Assembly: GCA_021812955.1 (NCBI GenBank)
Contig: JAKAMJ010000001.1
Location: 1-30,474, forward strand
Length of the DNA: 30,474 nucleotides
Direction of reading: 5' to 3'
Source: a bacterium
GTDB taxonomy: Bacteria > Patescibacteriota > Minisyncoccia > Phycocordibacterales > Phycocordibacteraceae
The position numbers and the translations under genes were made by a program. The notes beneath the pieces were generated by a model that had not been told where the DNA came from, ran no database searches, and saw only the letters and a list, made by a program, of their open reading frames with translations. Below are positions 13,486 through 19,990 of the stretch, in pieces. Within the stretch, counting starts at the first letter, position 1, and every line of letters starts with the position of its first letter.

Positions 13486-15876
13486 TTACACCACGAGATT
13501 TATGATTTTCCCAGGCACGTAGACGACGCGCTTCGGCTCAGCGTCCCCGAGCGCCGTAGCTACCGTATCAATTTTTCGCGCGGCTGCAAGCGCGTCCGCT
13601 TCCGACGCATCCGCGGCGAGCACTGCTTCCCCGCGGCGTTTGCCGTTCACCTGCACGACGACCGCGGCCTCGCTCGCGGCGAGCAGCGCCGGCTCGTATG
13701 CCGGCCATGAGGCTTGGTGGATAGATCCGTCCTCGCCGAGGCGCTCCCAGAGCTCATCAGTCATATGCGGCGCGAACGGCGCAAGCACTTTCAAGAATGA
13801 ACGCCATTGCTCCTTCCCTATCTCCCCCTCCTTCTCCGCGGCGTTGACGAAGACCATCATCTGGCTCACGGCCGTGTTGAACTTGAACGCCTCGATATCC
13901 TCCCCGACCTTCTTAATGGTTTCGTGCAGGGCCTTGTCGAGCCGCGCGCGCGACTCATCAGCGACCTTTTCTTGCAGGCGCCACACGCGCTCGATGAAGC
14001 GCGCCGTGCCAGCGATCGAGCTCGTCGACCAGGCTGTCGCGTTCTCGAACGGACCCATGAACATCTCGTAGAGGCGGAAAGCGTCCGCGCCGTATTCCGC
14101 GACCACGTCGTCCGGATTGATGACGTTGCCGAAACGCTTGCTCATCTTGCGCCCGTCCTCTGCGAGGATGAGGCCTACCGAGGCGAGCCGGGCGAATGGC
14201 TCGAGCGTGCTCACGACGCTGATATCGTAGAGGAACTTGTGCCAGAAACGCGCGTATATCAGGTGGCGCGTCGCGTGCTCGGCGCCGCCGACATACATAT
14301 CGACCGGTGCCCAATATTTCTCTGCTTTGGTCGAGACGAGCGCGCCGTCATTTCCCGGGTCCATGAAGCGCAAGTAGTACCACGAAGATCCCGCCCACTG
14401 CGGCATGGTGTTCGTCTCGCGTTTGCCGGGGCCTTTGCACTTCGGGCAGGTGGTATTGACCCAGGAATCGATGGCGGCGAGTGGCGACTCGCCCGTGCCG
14501 GTCGGCTCGTACGATTCGACCTCCGGCAGCGTAACTGGCAAATCCTCGTATGGCACAGGTACCGTACCGCACTTCTCGCAATGAATAACCGGGATCGGCT
14601 CGCCCCAATAACGCTGGCGCGAGAACACCCAGTCGCGCAGCTTGTAGCGCACCGCCTTCTTGCCGCCCGCATACGCAACGATATCCCCCATCACCTCGCG
14701 ATTCCCCTTCCCGCTAAACTCGCTCGAGTCCACGAGCACTCCGTCGCCGGTAAACGGCAAATTACCACCTTCAATCACGCGCGATATCGACAACCCGAAT
14801 TTCTTAGCAAAAGCGTAGTCGCGCTCGTCGTGAGCCGGGACAGCCATCACAGCGCCGGTGCCATAGCTTCCAAGCACGTAGTCGGCGACGAATACCGGAA
14901 CCTCTTCTTTGGTTGCTGGGTTCACCGCCATCACTCCCTCGAGCTTGACGCCCGTCTTCTCCTTCCCTTCTGCACCACGCTCGATCTCGGTCTTGCCGGC
15001 GGCAGTCACGGCGTACGCGTGCACCTCCTTGAAATTTTTTATAGGAATCAGATTCCTATATGCCGATTGGAGCAACGGGTGCTCGGGCGCGAGGACCACG
15101 TAGGTTACGCCGAAGAGCGTATCGGGGCGGGTAGTGAACACGGCAATCTTTTCGTCAGTACCAGTGATAGCAAAATCGAGCTCGGCACCCTCGGAACGCC
15201 CGATCCAGTTGCGCTGCGCTTCTTTGATGTGCTCGGGCCAATTCAATGTATCAAGGTCGACGAGAAGCCGGTCGGCGTACTCGGTGATCTTCAAGACCCA
15301 CTGCGGGAGCCGTTTCTTCTCGACCGGAGTACCGCACCGCTCGCAAGCATTGCCGTCCAGGTCTTCATTAGCGAGACCGGTTTTGCAGGAAGGGCACCAG
15401 TTGATAGGTTCTTCAGACTCGAACGCAAGTCCCTGCTCGAGCAGCTTGAGGAATATCCACTGTGTCCAGTGGTAGTAGGCCGGGTCGGTCGTGTTTATCT
15501 CTCGCGACCAGTCATAGTCGAACCCGAGGCGCGCGAGCTGCGACTTGAAGGTCGCGATGTTCTTCTCGACGGCCGCGCGCGGGTGCGCCTTGTGCTTGAG
15601 CGCATAGTTCTCAGCCGGGAGGCCGAACGCGTCCCAGCCCATCGGGTGCAACACCTCGTGCCCCTGCATCCGCGCGTGACGGGAGAAGACGTCCGTCGCG
15701 ATGTATCCCTTCGGATGCCCGACATGGAGCCCTTCGCCCGAGGGGTACGGGAACATATCGAGGACGTACTTCTTCGGCTTGCCCTCAACCTCTTGCGAGC
15801 GATACGTCTCGTCGCGCATCCAACGCTCTTGCCATTTCTTTTCTACCTCCTTGTGCGGGAACGCTTCCTTCGCCAT
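13486..15876 (-). CDS. leuS: Leucyl-tRNA synthetase
   Basis: Charges tRNA-Leu. 796 residues, somewhat shorter than E. coli (860). The HIGH motif reads HVGH (51-54). The KMSKS loop reads KMSKR at about residue 577. Two Cys-x-x-Cys zinc knuckles are present (CPSC/CERC near 160-180 and CEKC/CPKC near 430-475). The CP1 editing insertion lies between them and includes a GTGAVMAVPAHDERDYAFA motif. Residues 273-279 (YRNLIPI) are encoded exactly by the 21-bp palindrome shared with alaS, in the editing region just after PEHPLL. The gene starts 6 nt after the four-TM protein gene ends. Confidence 0.97.
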   Translation of the reverse strand: MAKEAFPHKEVEKKWQERWMRDETYRSQEVEGKPKKYVLDMFPYPSGEGLHVGHPKGYIATDVFSRHARMQGHEVLHPMGWDAFGLPAENYALKHKAHPRAAVEKNIATFKSQLARLGFDYDWSREINTTDPAYYHWTQWIFLKLLEQGLAFESEEPINWCPSCKTGLANEDLDGNACERCGTPVEKKRLPQWVLKITEYADRLLVDLDTLNWPEHIKEAQRNWIGRSEGAELDFAITGTDEKIAVFTTRPDTLFGVTYVVLAPEHPLLQSAYRNLIPIKNFKEVHAYAVTAAGKTEIERGAEGKEKTGVKLEGVMAVNPATKEEVPVFVADYVLGSYGTGAVMAVPAHDERDYAFAKKFGLSISRVIEGGNLPFTGDGVLVDSSEFSGKGNREVMGDIVAYAGGKKAVRYKLRDWVFSRQRYWGEPIPVIHCEKCGTVPVPYEDLPVTLPEVESYEPTGTGESPLAAIDSWVNTTCPKCKGPGKRETNTMPQWAGSSWYYLRFMDPGNDGALVSTKAEKYWAPVDMYVGGAEHATRHLIYARFWHKFLYDISVVSTLEPFARLASVGLILAEDGRKMSKRFGNVINPDDVVAEYGADAFRLYEMFMGPFENATAWSTSSIAGTARFIERVWRLQEKVADESRARLDKALHETIKKVGEDIEAFKFNTAVSQMMVFVNAAEKEGEIGKEQWRSFLKVLAPFAPHMTDELWERLGEDGSIHQASWPAYEPALLAASEAAVVVQVNGKRRGEAVLAADASEADALAAARKIDTVATALGDAEPKRVVYVPGKIINLVV
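15040..15060. repeat. 21-bp near-palindrome, family A, copy inside leuS
   Basis: Arms TATAGGAATC and GATTCCTATA flank a single central A on the plus strand. It fills seven leuS codons (residues 273-279), in the same frame and giving the same peptide, except the central residue, as the alaS copy at 2706-2726. Confidence 0.9.
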
Positions 15877-15882
15877 ATCCCT

Positions 15883-16422
15883 CTAGTCGCGGAAGCGGCG
15901 GACGCCCACGTAGATGAGCGCGATAAGCGCGATGGCGGAGATGCCGAGGCGCAGCCATTCTCCCGCGTCGCCCCAATACTGCATCGCCCCGACGATGAGC
16001 GCGAGCACGCCGCCGTAAGAGAGGCCGGAGGAAACGATCGACGAACCGATCGGCACGACGCCAACGACGAGCGCGATGATGCCGAGCACGGTCATGAGGA
16101 TGAACGCGTAGAGATGCTGCTCTGAGAGCGCTTGCTCGTATTTGGGCTGGCATGTCGCTGCATAGTCGCAGTAGCCGGCGAGCGCCTTCGCAGGCGTCGT
16201 AGCGACCGGCTGCGGCGGGTACTCCGTCCAGACGCCGCCCTGCGCGTCGCACGCGGCGGCATCTTGCGCCTGGACGGCAGGCGTCGGGCAGTATGCCTGG
16301 TAATCCGGCGAAGGGAACGCGATCTGTTCGATCACGAAAAAGAAGACGTTTAAGATGACAACGATACCGATAAGGAGCGCCCAGCGGACGAACTTCGGGT
16401 GCTTTGGTGCGGTTGTTTCCAT
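15883..16422 (-). CDS. Four-TM hypothetical membrane protein
   Basis: 179 residues. One membrane segment near the N-terminus (about 14-34) is followed by a loop of about 70 residues with four cysteines (CPTP, ACDA, GYCDYAATC), probably outside the cell and disulfide-bonded. Three further membrane segments (about 104-124, 128-147, 156-173) end in a basic tail. No family is recognised. The gene precedes leuS by 6 nt and is likely co-transcribed with it. TATAAT at 16431-16436 and a GAGGA ribosome-binding sequence directly before the ATG support this start. Confidence 0.72.
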   Translation of the reverse strand: METTAPKHPKFVRWALLIGIVVILNVFFFVIEQIAFPSPDYQAYCPTPAVQAQDAAACDAQGGVWTEYPPQPVATTPAKALAGYCDYAATCQPKYEQALSEQHLYAFILMTVLGIIALVVGVVPIGSSIVSSGLSYGGVLALIVGAMQYWGDAGEWLRLGISAIALIALIYVGVRRFRD

Positions 16423-16430
16423 ATCCTCGG

Positions 16431-16436
16431 ATTATA
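16431..16436 (-). promoter_or_regulatory. -10 box, TATAAT for the four-TM gene and leuS
   Basis: A consensus TATAAT lies 8 nt before the ATG on the minus strand, and the spacer contains GAGGA. This is one of few starts in the window with any Shine-Dalgarno-like sequence, although the leader would be only 1-2 nt long. Confidence 0.55.
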
Positions 16437-16439
16437 CCA

Positions 16440-16482
16440 CAAAAGCAAAACCCCCGCGCAATACTGGGATGGGGTGCGCATG
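16440..16482 (-). terminator. Possible weak terminator after the small helical protein gene
   Basis: On the minus strand ACCCC can pair with GGGGT, followed by TTTTGCTTTTG. The stem is short and the loop long, so support is modest. Confidence 0.3.
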
Positions 16483-16487
16483 AGGCC

Positions 16488-16506
16488 GTATTGAAGTCGA
16501 ACTTCA
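16488..16506. repeat. Family B palindrome, second (partly degenerate) copy
   Basis: Nineteen bases beginning GTATTGAAGT match the ung element read on its coding strand. The last four bases of the dyad differ (the copy continues CTTCAACTAC). It lies 17 nt beyond the stop codon of the small helical protein gene, in intergenic DNA. Confidence 0.8.
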
Positions 16507-16523
16507 CTTCAACTACAGATTAC

Positions 16524-16869
16524 TTAAGAACGGCAAGAGAAGAGCGCAAAGCGCATGAAGTAGGGTTCGAGGTCAGCGAGGCGGCTGCCGTAGGCCTCGC
16601 CGCCCAAGATTGCATCTGCGACAGTCTCGCGCGCCCGGTCGAGCTCGAAGCGACGCGCGCGCCAGCGCGCATCTTCACGCGTGAGGTCGAGGAGCTCGAG
16701 CGCGCGGCCGGCAGCACCCCAGAAGAGCTTTTCGTCCTTGCCCTGCCATTTGTGCGCACGCCCGACTTCGCTCCCGACATTGCCGAGCTGGTCGGCAAGC
16801 GAGAGAGTGAACCAACGTTCTCTGGAAATAGTCGAGACGCGAGTTTTCTTTGACTATCTTCGTCTCCAT
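16524..16869 (-). CDS. Small conserved helical protein, start frame broken or non-ATG start
   Basis: The convincing coding frame reads ISRERWFTLSLADQLGNVG and continues as an amphipathic helical protein (HKWQGKDEKLFWGAAGRALE, ... LDLTREDARWRARRFELD) to the stop at 16524-16526. That frame has no ATG, GTG or TTG after its upstream TAG; the only odd candidate is ATT at 16827-16829. An ATG at 16867-16869 opens another frame (METKIVKENS) that would join the main frame after a one-base shift near an A-rich stretch (CAAAGAAAAC) at about 16840-16850. So this is either a frameshifted gene, an assembly indel, or an unusual start. Proteins with this LADQLGNVGSEVGRA-type motif seem common in CPR genomes; I cannot name a function. 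Confidence 0.6.
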
Positions 16870-16894
16870 TGTGGGCGCATTGTATCACGCGAGG

Positions 16895-17992
16895 CTAGCC
16901 GTGGAGGAAGACCATCACGTCGCCGTCCTGGACGACGTACTCCTTGCCCTCGACGCGCACGAGCCCCTTCTCGCGCGCGGCGGCGTAGGAGCCGAGCTCG
17001 AGCAGCGTGTCCCAGCCTATGACTTCGGCACGGATGAACTTGGAAAGGAAATCGTTGTGGATGGCCGAGCCGGCGACCGGCGCCGTGCTGCCTTTCCGTA
17101 TCGTCCACGCGCGCGTCTCGTCTGCACCGGTCGTGAAGAACGAGATGAGCCCGAGCGTATCGTACGCGCCGCGGATAAGATCTGCCAGCCCGTCTTCCGG
17201 CACGCCGAACTCCTGGCGGAAACTGTCGCGGTCGTCGTCGGCGACGTCGTTCAGCTCGCGTTCCGTCGCCGCGTCCACGAACACATGCACGCCGCCGAGC
17301 GATTCGATAAGCTCATAGGCGCGCTGCGCCCGGCCGTCCGCGAGCTCGTCCAGATTGTGGCCGCCGCTCTTCTTGTTGAGCGCGTAGAGGATAGGCTTCA
17401 TCGTGAGCAGGTTCAGCCCCGAGACGAGCCTGCGCTCATCTTCGGTGAGCCCGGCGTTTATAGCGAGCTTACCTGCCATGAACGCCTGCTCGAGCTTGGC
17501 GAGCGCCGCGTCTTCTTCGGCCGCGCCTTTCACGCCGCGCTTCAGGTCGTTTGCCACGCGGTCGCGCCGCTTCCTGACCTGCTCGGCGTCGGCGAGCGCG
17601 AGCTCCAGGTTTATGACCTCGATGTCCTTGTAAGGCTCCACGTCGCCGTCGACATGATGCACGTCCGCACCGTCGAAGAACCGCACGACCTGGAGTATCG
17701 CGTCCGTCTCGCGGATGTTCGCGAGGAATTGGTTGCCGAGCCCCTCGCCCGTGGCCGCACCCTTCACAAGCCCGGCGATGTCGACGAACTCGACGGCCGC
17801 CGGCACGGTCTTCTCGCTCTTTGAGAACTGCGTGAGCGCCGCGAGCCTCGCGTCGGGCACGCCGACCACTCCCACCGACGGGTCGATGGTACAGAAGGGG
17901 TAATTCTCTGCCGGCACCGCCGCCTTCGTGAGCGCATTAAAAAGCGTGGACTTCCCCACGTTCGGCAAGCCTACAATTCCGATTTTCAACAT
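16895..17992 (-). CDS. ychF: Ribosome-associated ATPase YchF (OLA1 family)
   Basis: Obg-related P-loop ATPase that binds ribosomes. 365 residues, standard length. The P-loop GLPNVGKST is at 8-16, the switch/G3 region reads FVDIAGLVKGA, and the nucleotide-base motif reads ALNKKSG in place of NKxD-E as expected for this ATP-preferring family. The C-terminal TGS domain (about 280-365) ends VVQDGDVMVFLHG, close to the canonical ending. The upstream region 17993-18076 is AT-rich and holds a perfect DnaA-box-like sequence and a candidate small RNA on the other strand. Confidence 0.96.
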   Translation of the reverse strand: MLKIGIVGLPNVGKSTLFNALTKAAVPAENYPFCTIDPSVGVVGVPDARLAALTQFSKSEKTVPAAVEFVDIAGLVKGAATGEGLGNQFLANIRETDAILQVVRFFDGADVHHVDGDVEPYKDIEVINLELALADAEQVRKRRDRVANDLKRGVKGAAEEDAALAKLEQAFMAGKLAINAGLTEDERRLVSGLNLLTMKPILYALNKKSGGHNLDELADGRAQRAYELIESLGGVHVFVDAATERELNDVADDDRDSFRQEFGVPEDGLADLIRGAYDTLGLISFFTTGADETRAWTIRKGSTAPVAGSAIHNDFLSKFIRAEVIGWDTLLELGSYAAAREKGLVRVEGKEYVVQDGDVMVFLHG

Positions 17993-18009
17993 AAATCAGA
18001 TAATTAACG

Positions 18010-18057
18010 TTATGTGGATAAGTTGTCTTTTACATAAAACCCTGCTATTCTGTCCAT
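18010..18057 (-). CDS. Possible 15-codon leader ORF before ychF
   Basis: ATG at 18055-18057 opens a 15-codon frame beginning MDRIAGFYVK and ending 17 nt before the ychF start. The ATG sits next to the GTAGGA/TCCTAC hairpin. It is very short and could be chance; it is listed because it lies between a structured element and ychF. Confidence 0.2.
   Translation of the reverse strand: MDRIAGFYVKDNLST
18023..18051 (+). promoter_or_regulatory. Plus-strand promoter, TTGTCT - 17 nt - TATTCT
   Basis: The -35-like TTGTCT (18023-18028) and -10-like TATTCT (18046-18051) have the optimal 17-nt spacing. They point to a start near 18058, where a hairpin and terminator-like structure follow. It is the best-formed two-box promoter in the window. 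Confidence 0.5.
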
Positions 18058-18106
18058 GTAGGAGCAATCCTACTAATCACGCGGTCCCGCCAAAAGCGGG
18101 ATTTTC
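18058..18106 (+). ncRNA. Candidate ~50-nt small RNA with GNRA hairpin and terminator
   Basis: Directly after the plus-strand promoter, GTAGGA and TCCTAC form a 6-bp stem closed by a GCAA (GNRA) tetraloop. A short linker follows, then a TCCCGC/GCGGGA stem with a CAAAA loop and TTTT at 18102-18105. No plus-strand ORF is present. The 3' part overlaps the end of the NYN gene on the opposite strand. Structure and promoter are seen in sequence; expression is inferred. Confidence 0.45.
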
Positions 18107-18781
18107 GCTTTCTATATATGTCTTTTTGCCTGTGTACAATTTTCCAAAATCAAGATATTTATCTTTAACCGCGTGCAGCTCAGCGGCAACCTTGTTTCGT
18201 ACTCCGCACACTGCGACATTCTTGCCTCTCACTTTCAATCGCTCAAGCGGACTCACCAAATCGGAATCTCCAGAAAAAAGAATCACCGCTGACAACTTAT
18301 CTGAGTCATCCAGCATATCCATCGCCATTTCGACATCGAAATTGCATTTTGGCTCTTCAATGATTACGCCCGACACTTCCAAGTGACTTATCAGCTCTTT
18401 TATTTTTTCTTTTGCCGACCCATCAAGTAGAGAGATAGTCCGCCTTTGAAAAAACATTCCTGTGTTTATGTCTTTTGTAATGAACTTCATAGACTTCGTC
18501 CGAAGAATCGCTCCTGTCTTCTTGATGCGATTATGAAATGCTTCGGAATTTTTCTTGTCCCGCTCATTCGACCCGTAATACACTTTTATCTCTTTTATGC
18601 TCGGGTAGCTGAATAGCTGCTTGATCAGATCTTCTATTCTGAATTTCCACCCAAGAGTATCTTGCCAGTGGAACATGTTAGTGAGGTCTAGGTACACGAA
18701 GATAGACGCCTCGTTCTCTATCCAATCAAGATAGTCCGGGCGCATAATCACTTTATTTAAGATGTTCTGCGGAATCTCCAT
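18077..18781 (-). CDS. NYN-domain (PIN-like) putative ribonuclease, LabA/DUF88 type
   Basis: 234 residues. Acidic residues of the NYN/PIN fold are visible: FVYLDLTNMF (Asp32), FDVEMAMDM (Asp149) and FSGDSDLVSPL (Asp172, Asp174). These proteins are predicted metal-dependent RNases; the substrate here is unknown. The gene is much more AT-rich and uses more AT-ending codons than its neighbours, suggesting later acquisition. TACATT lies exactly 6 nt before the ATG, consistent with a leaderless transcript. The last codons overlap the CCCGC-AAAA-GCGGG hairpin of the opposite-strand RNA candidate. Confidence 0.85.
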   Translation of the reverse strand: MEIPQNILNKVIMRPDYLDWIENEASIFVYLDLTNMFHWQDTLGWKFRIEDLIKQLFSYPSIKEIKVYYGSNERDKKNSEAFHNRIKKTGAILRTKSMKFITKDINTGMFFQRRTISLLDGSAKEKIKELISHLEVSGVIIEEPKCNFDVEMAMDMLDDSDKLSAVILFSGDSDLVSPLERLKVRGKNVAVCGVRNKVAAELHAVKDKYLDFGKLYTGKKTYIESENPAFGGTA

Positions 18782-18787
18782 GTTCTC

Positions 18788-18793
18788 AATGTA
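18788..18793 (-). promoter_or_regulatory. -10 box, TACATT 6 nt before the NYN gene
   Basis: TACATT-GAGAAC-ATG on the minus strand fits the leaderless arrangement. It lies just past the terminator of the upstream two-TM protein gene. Confidence 0.45.
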
Positions 18794-18810
18794 CTATGCC
18801 TGCTCGCCCA

Positions 18811-18845
18811 AAGAAAGAGCCGGCATCTCGCGACGCTCGGCTCTT
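18811..18845 (-). terminator. Terminator after the small two-TM protein gene
   Basis: AAGAGCCG pairs with CGGCTCTT around a 15-nt loop; on the minus strand TTTCTTT follows. A second inverted repeat (GTTGG ... CCAAC, about 18853-18874) lies between it and the gene. Confidence 0.65.
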
Positions 18846-18873
18846 GAGTGGTTGGACACCTAGTGCCCAACCG

Positions 18874-19101
18874 TTAGCGGTTATGATTGCCCATGGTGCA
18901 TACGGTCTTAACAACAAATCCAGCGAGGACGCAGACCAAGACAATCCCAAACGCGACCAACACACACTTCGCAAAGATTGTTACGACTTCGATCGTCCCG
19001 ACCGGATTTGTGTGCATGCCATACCACATGAGTAAAACCACGCAAATGACCACCAACACATGCGAAATAAGACGCCCGAGACAAATCTCTCTGATCTTCA
19101 T
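18874..19101 (-). CDS. Small two-TM hypothetical protein
   Basis: 75 residues with two hydrophobic segments (about 11-28 and 39-65) separated by a short loop. No family is recognised. A GGAG sequence lies 8 nt before the ATG, and a GATAAT -10 box lies about 30 nt upstream, so unlike many genes here it seems to have a conventional leader. It is AT-richer than the bulk of the window, like the adjacent NYN gene. Confidence 0.6.
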   Translation of the reverse strand: MKIREICLGRLISHVLVVICVVLLMWYGMHTNPVGTIEVVTIFAKCVLVAFGIVLVCVLAGFVVKTVCTMGNHNR

Positions 19102-19183
19102 TGTTTTTCTCCATTTTTGTTGTGATTATCAACAATCCGGCGCGTGTGCCGAATCAACTATTCCGATAATGATGCTGCGCGAA

Positions 19184-19202
19184 AATTTGACAAAGTCAAA
19201 TT
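19184..19202 (-). terminator. AT-rich hairpin after the multi-TM gene
   Basis: AATTTGAC and GTCAAATT form a perfect 8-bp stem with a 3-nt loop that overlaps the stop codon at 19201; TT follows on the minus strand. It is a weak terminator candidate. Confidence 0.4.
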
Positions 19203-19701
19203 ATTTCGGACGGGCGAGGAAGTGGGCGTATTGGAGGACGCCGTAGAAGACGCCGGTCGCGACGACGAAGAACGCGATCGTCGCGCCGAACGCGAGCGGC
19301 GGCATCCACCCGAGTGTGAGATACGCGAGGAACCACCACGCAGTGAACGCGATAGCCGAGCCGAGCACGAACGTGATGCGCTTGCGCGACAGCTCAAGCG
19401 ATATGAAAAGGATGATGAGGGCGAACGCCACGAGCGCCCAGTAGTTCTCCGTTACCGCCGGTTGCGTGGCTGCCCCGGACAGATACGCCGCGACGACGAG
19501 CGCGAGCGACGAGACGAGCAGCAGAGACATGCCCCAGCGCAGCCCGTGCGCGATGATGTCGAGGTGCCTCCGTTCGGCGCGGTCTATATGCCCGTCGCGC
19601 ATAGCATGGACATAAGCTATCTGGCCCCAGACGGCCGTAACGACGCCGATTATCGCTCCGAGCGCTTGGCAGAACAGGGTGAATACGACGAACGTGCTCA
19701 T
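19201..19701 (-). CDS. Multi-TM hypothetical membrane protein
   Basis: 166 residues with about five hydrophobic segments (about 3-28, 55-75, 85-102, 108-128, 133-160). The loop between the first two is charged (MRDGHIDRAERRHLD). No signature of a known transporter is visible. It begins 4 nt after the small helical protein gene ends and is likely co-transcribed with it. Confidence 0.65.
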   Translation of the reverse strand: MSTFVVFTLFCQALGAIIGVVTAVWGQIAYVHAMRDGHIDRAERRHLDIIAHGLRWGMSLLLVSSLALVVAAYLSGAATQPAVTENYWALVAFALIILFISLELSRKRITFVLGSAIAFTAWWFLAYLTLGWMPPLAFGATIAFFVVATGVFYGVLQYAHFLARPK

Positions 19702-19705
19702 AGCA

Positions 19706-19936
19706 TCATCGCTGCATCAGCGTCGCGAGCTCGGTGCGATATTTCTTCATCACCTCCATCGCCGCTTTCATCTCGCTCTCACCGCCCTTCTTGCGGCGTT
19801 CTATCTCTTCGCCGATCTTCTTGAAGAGCTCAGGGTTCTTCTCGACGAGCGCGATCATCATCTCGCGCTGCGCCTCCGGCACATCCTTCAATTTGTACTT
19901 CGCGTATTGATTGAGAAGAAAGCTCTTTACCGACAT
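19706..19936 (-). CDS. Small charged helical protein
   Basis: 76 residues, almost entirely predicted helix and rich in Lys and Glu (VPEAQREMMIALVEKNPELF, KKIGEEIERRKKGGESEMKA). There is no membrane segment. Family not recognised. It is first in a two-gene unit with the multi-TM protein. TATACT at 19980-19985 predicts a leader of about 36 nt, in which TGTGCGCACA is a perfect 10-bp palindrome. Confidence 0.65.
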   Translation of the reverse strand: MSVKSFLLNQYAKYKLKDVPEAQREMMIALVEKNPELFKKIGEEIERRKKGGESEMKAAMEVMKKYRTELATLMQR

Positions 19937-19979
19937 GGTGGATACGTTAGGCTGGGAAAGTTTTGCGCCCTGTGCGCAC

Positions 19980-19985
19980 AGTATA
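19980..19985 (-). promoter_or_regulatory. -10 box, TATACT for the two-gene unit at 19.2-19.9 kb
   Basis: TATACT lies 43 nt before the ATG at 19936, giving a short untranslated leader. It is 5 nt beyond the stop of the secreted repeat protein. Confidence 0.45.
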
Positions 19986-19990
19986 GCACC

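Noticed and set aside
13807..16125. 772-codon open frame on the plus strand opposite leuS
   Set aside because: It is antisense to leuS, a complete and well-recognised synthetase, and has no recognisable domains. Long antisense frames are expected in GC-rich coding DNA.
18009..18060. Replication origin near the DnaA-box sequence
   Set aside because: Only one consensus box is seen, with no dnaA, dnaN or cluster of boxes and no AT-rich unwinding repeats beside it.
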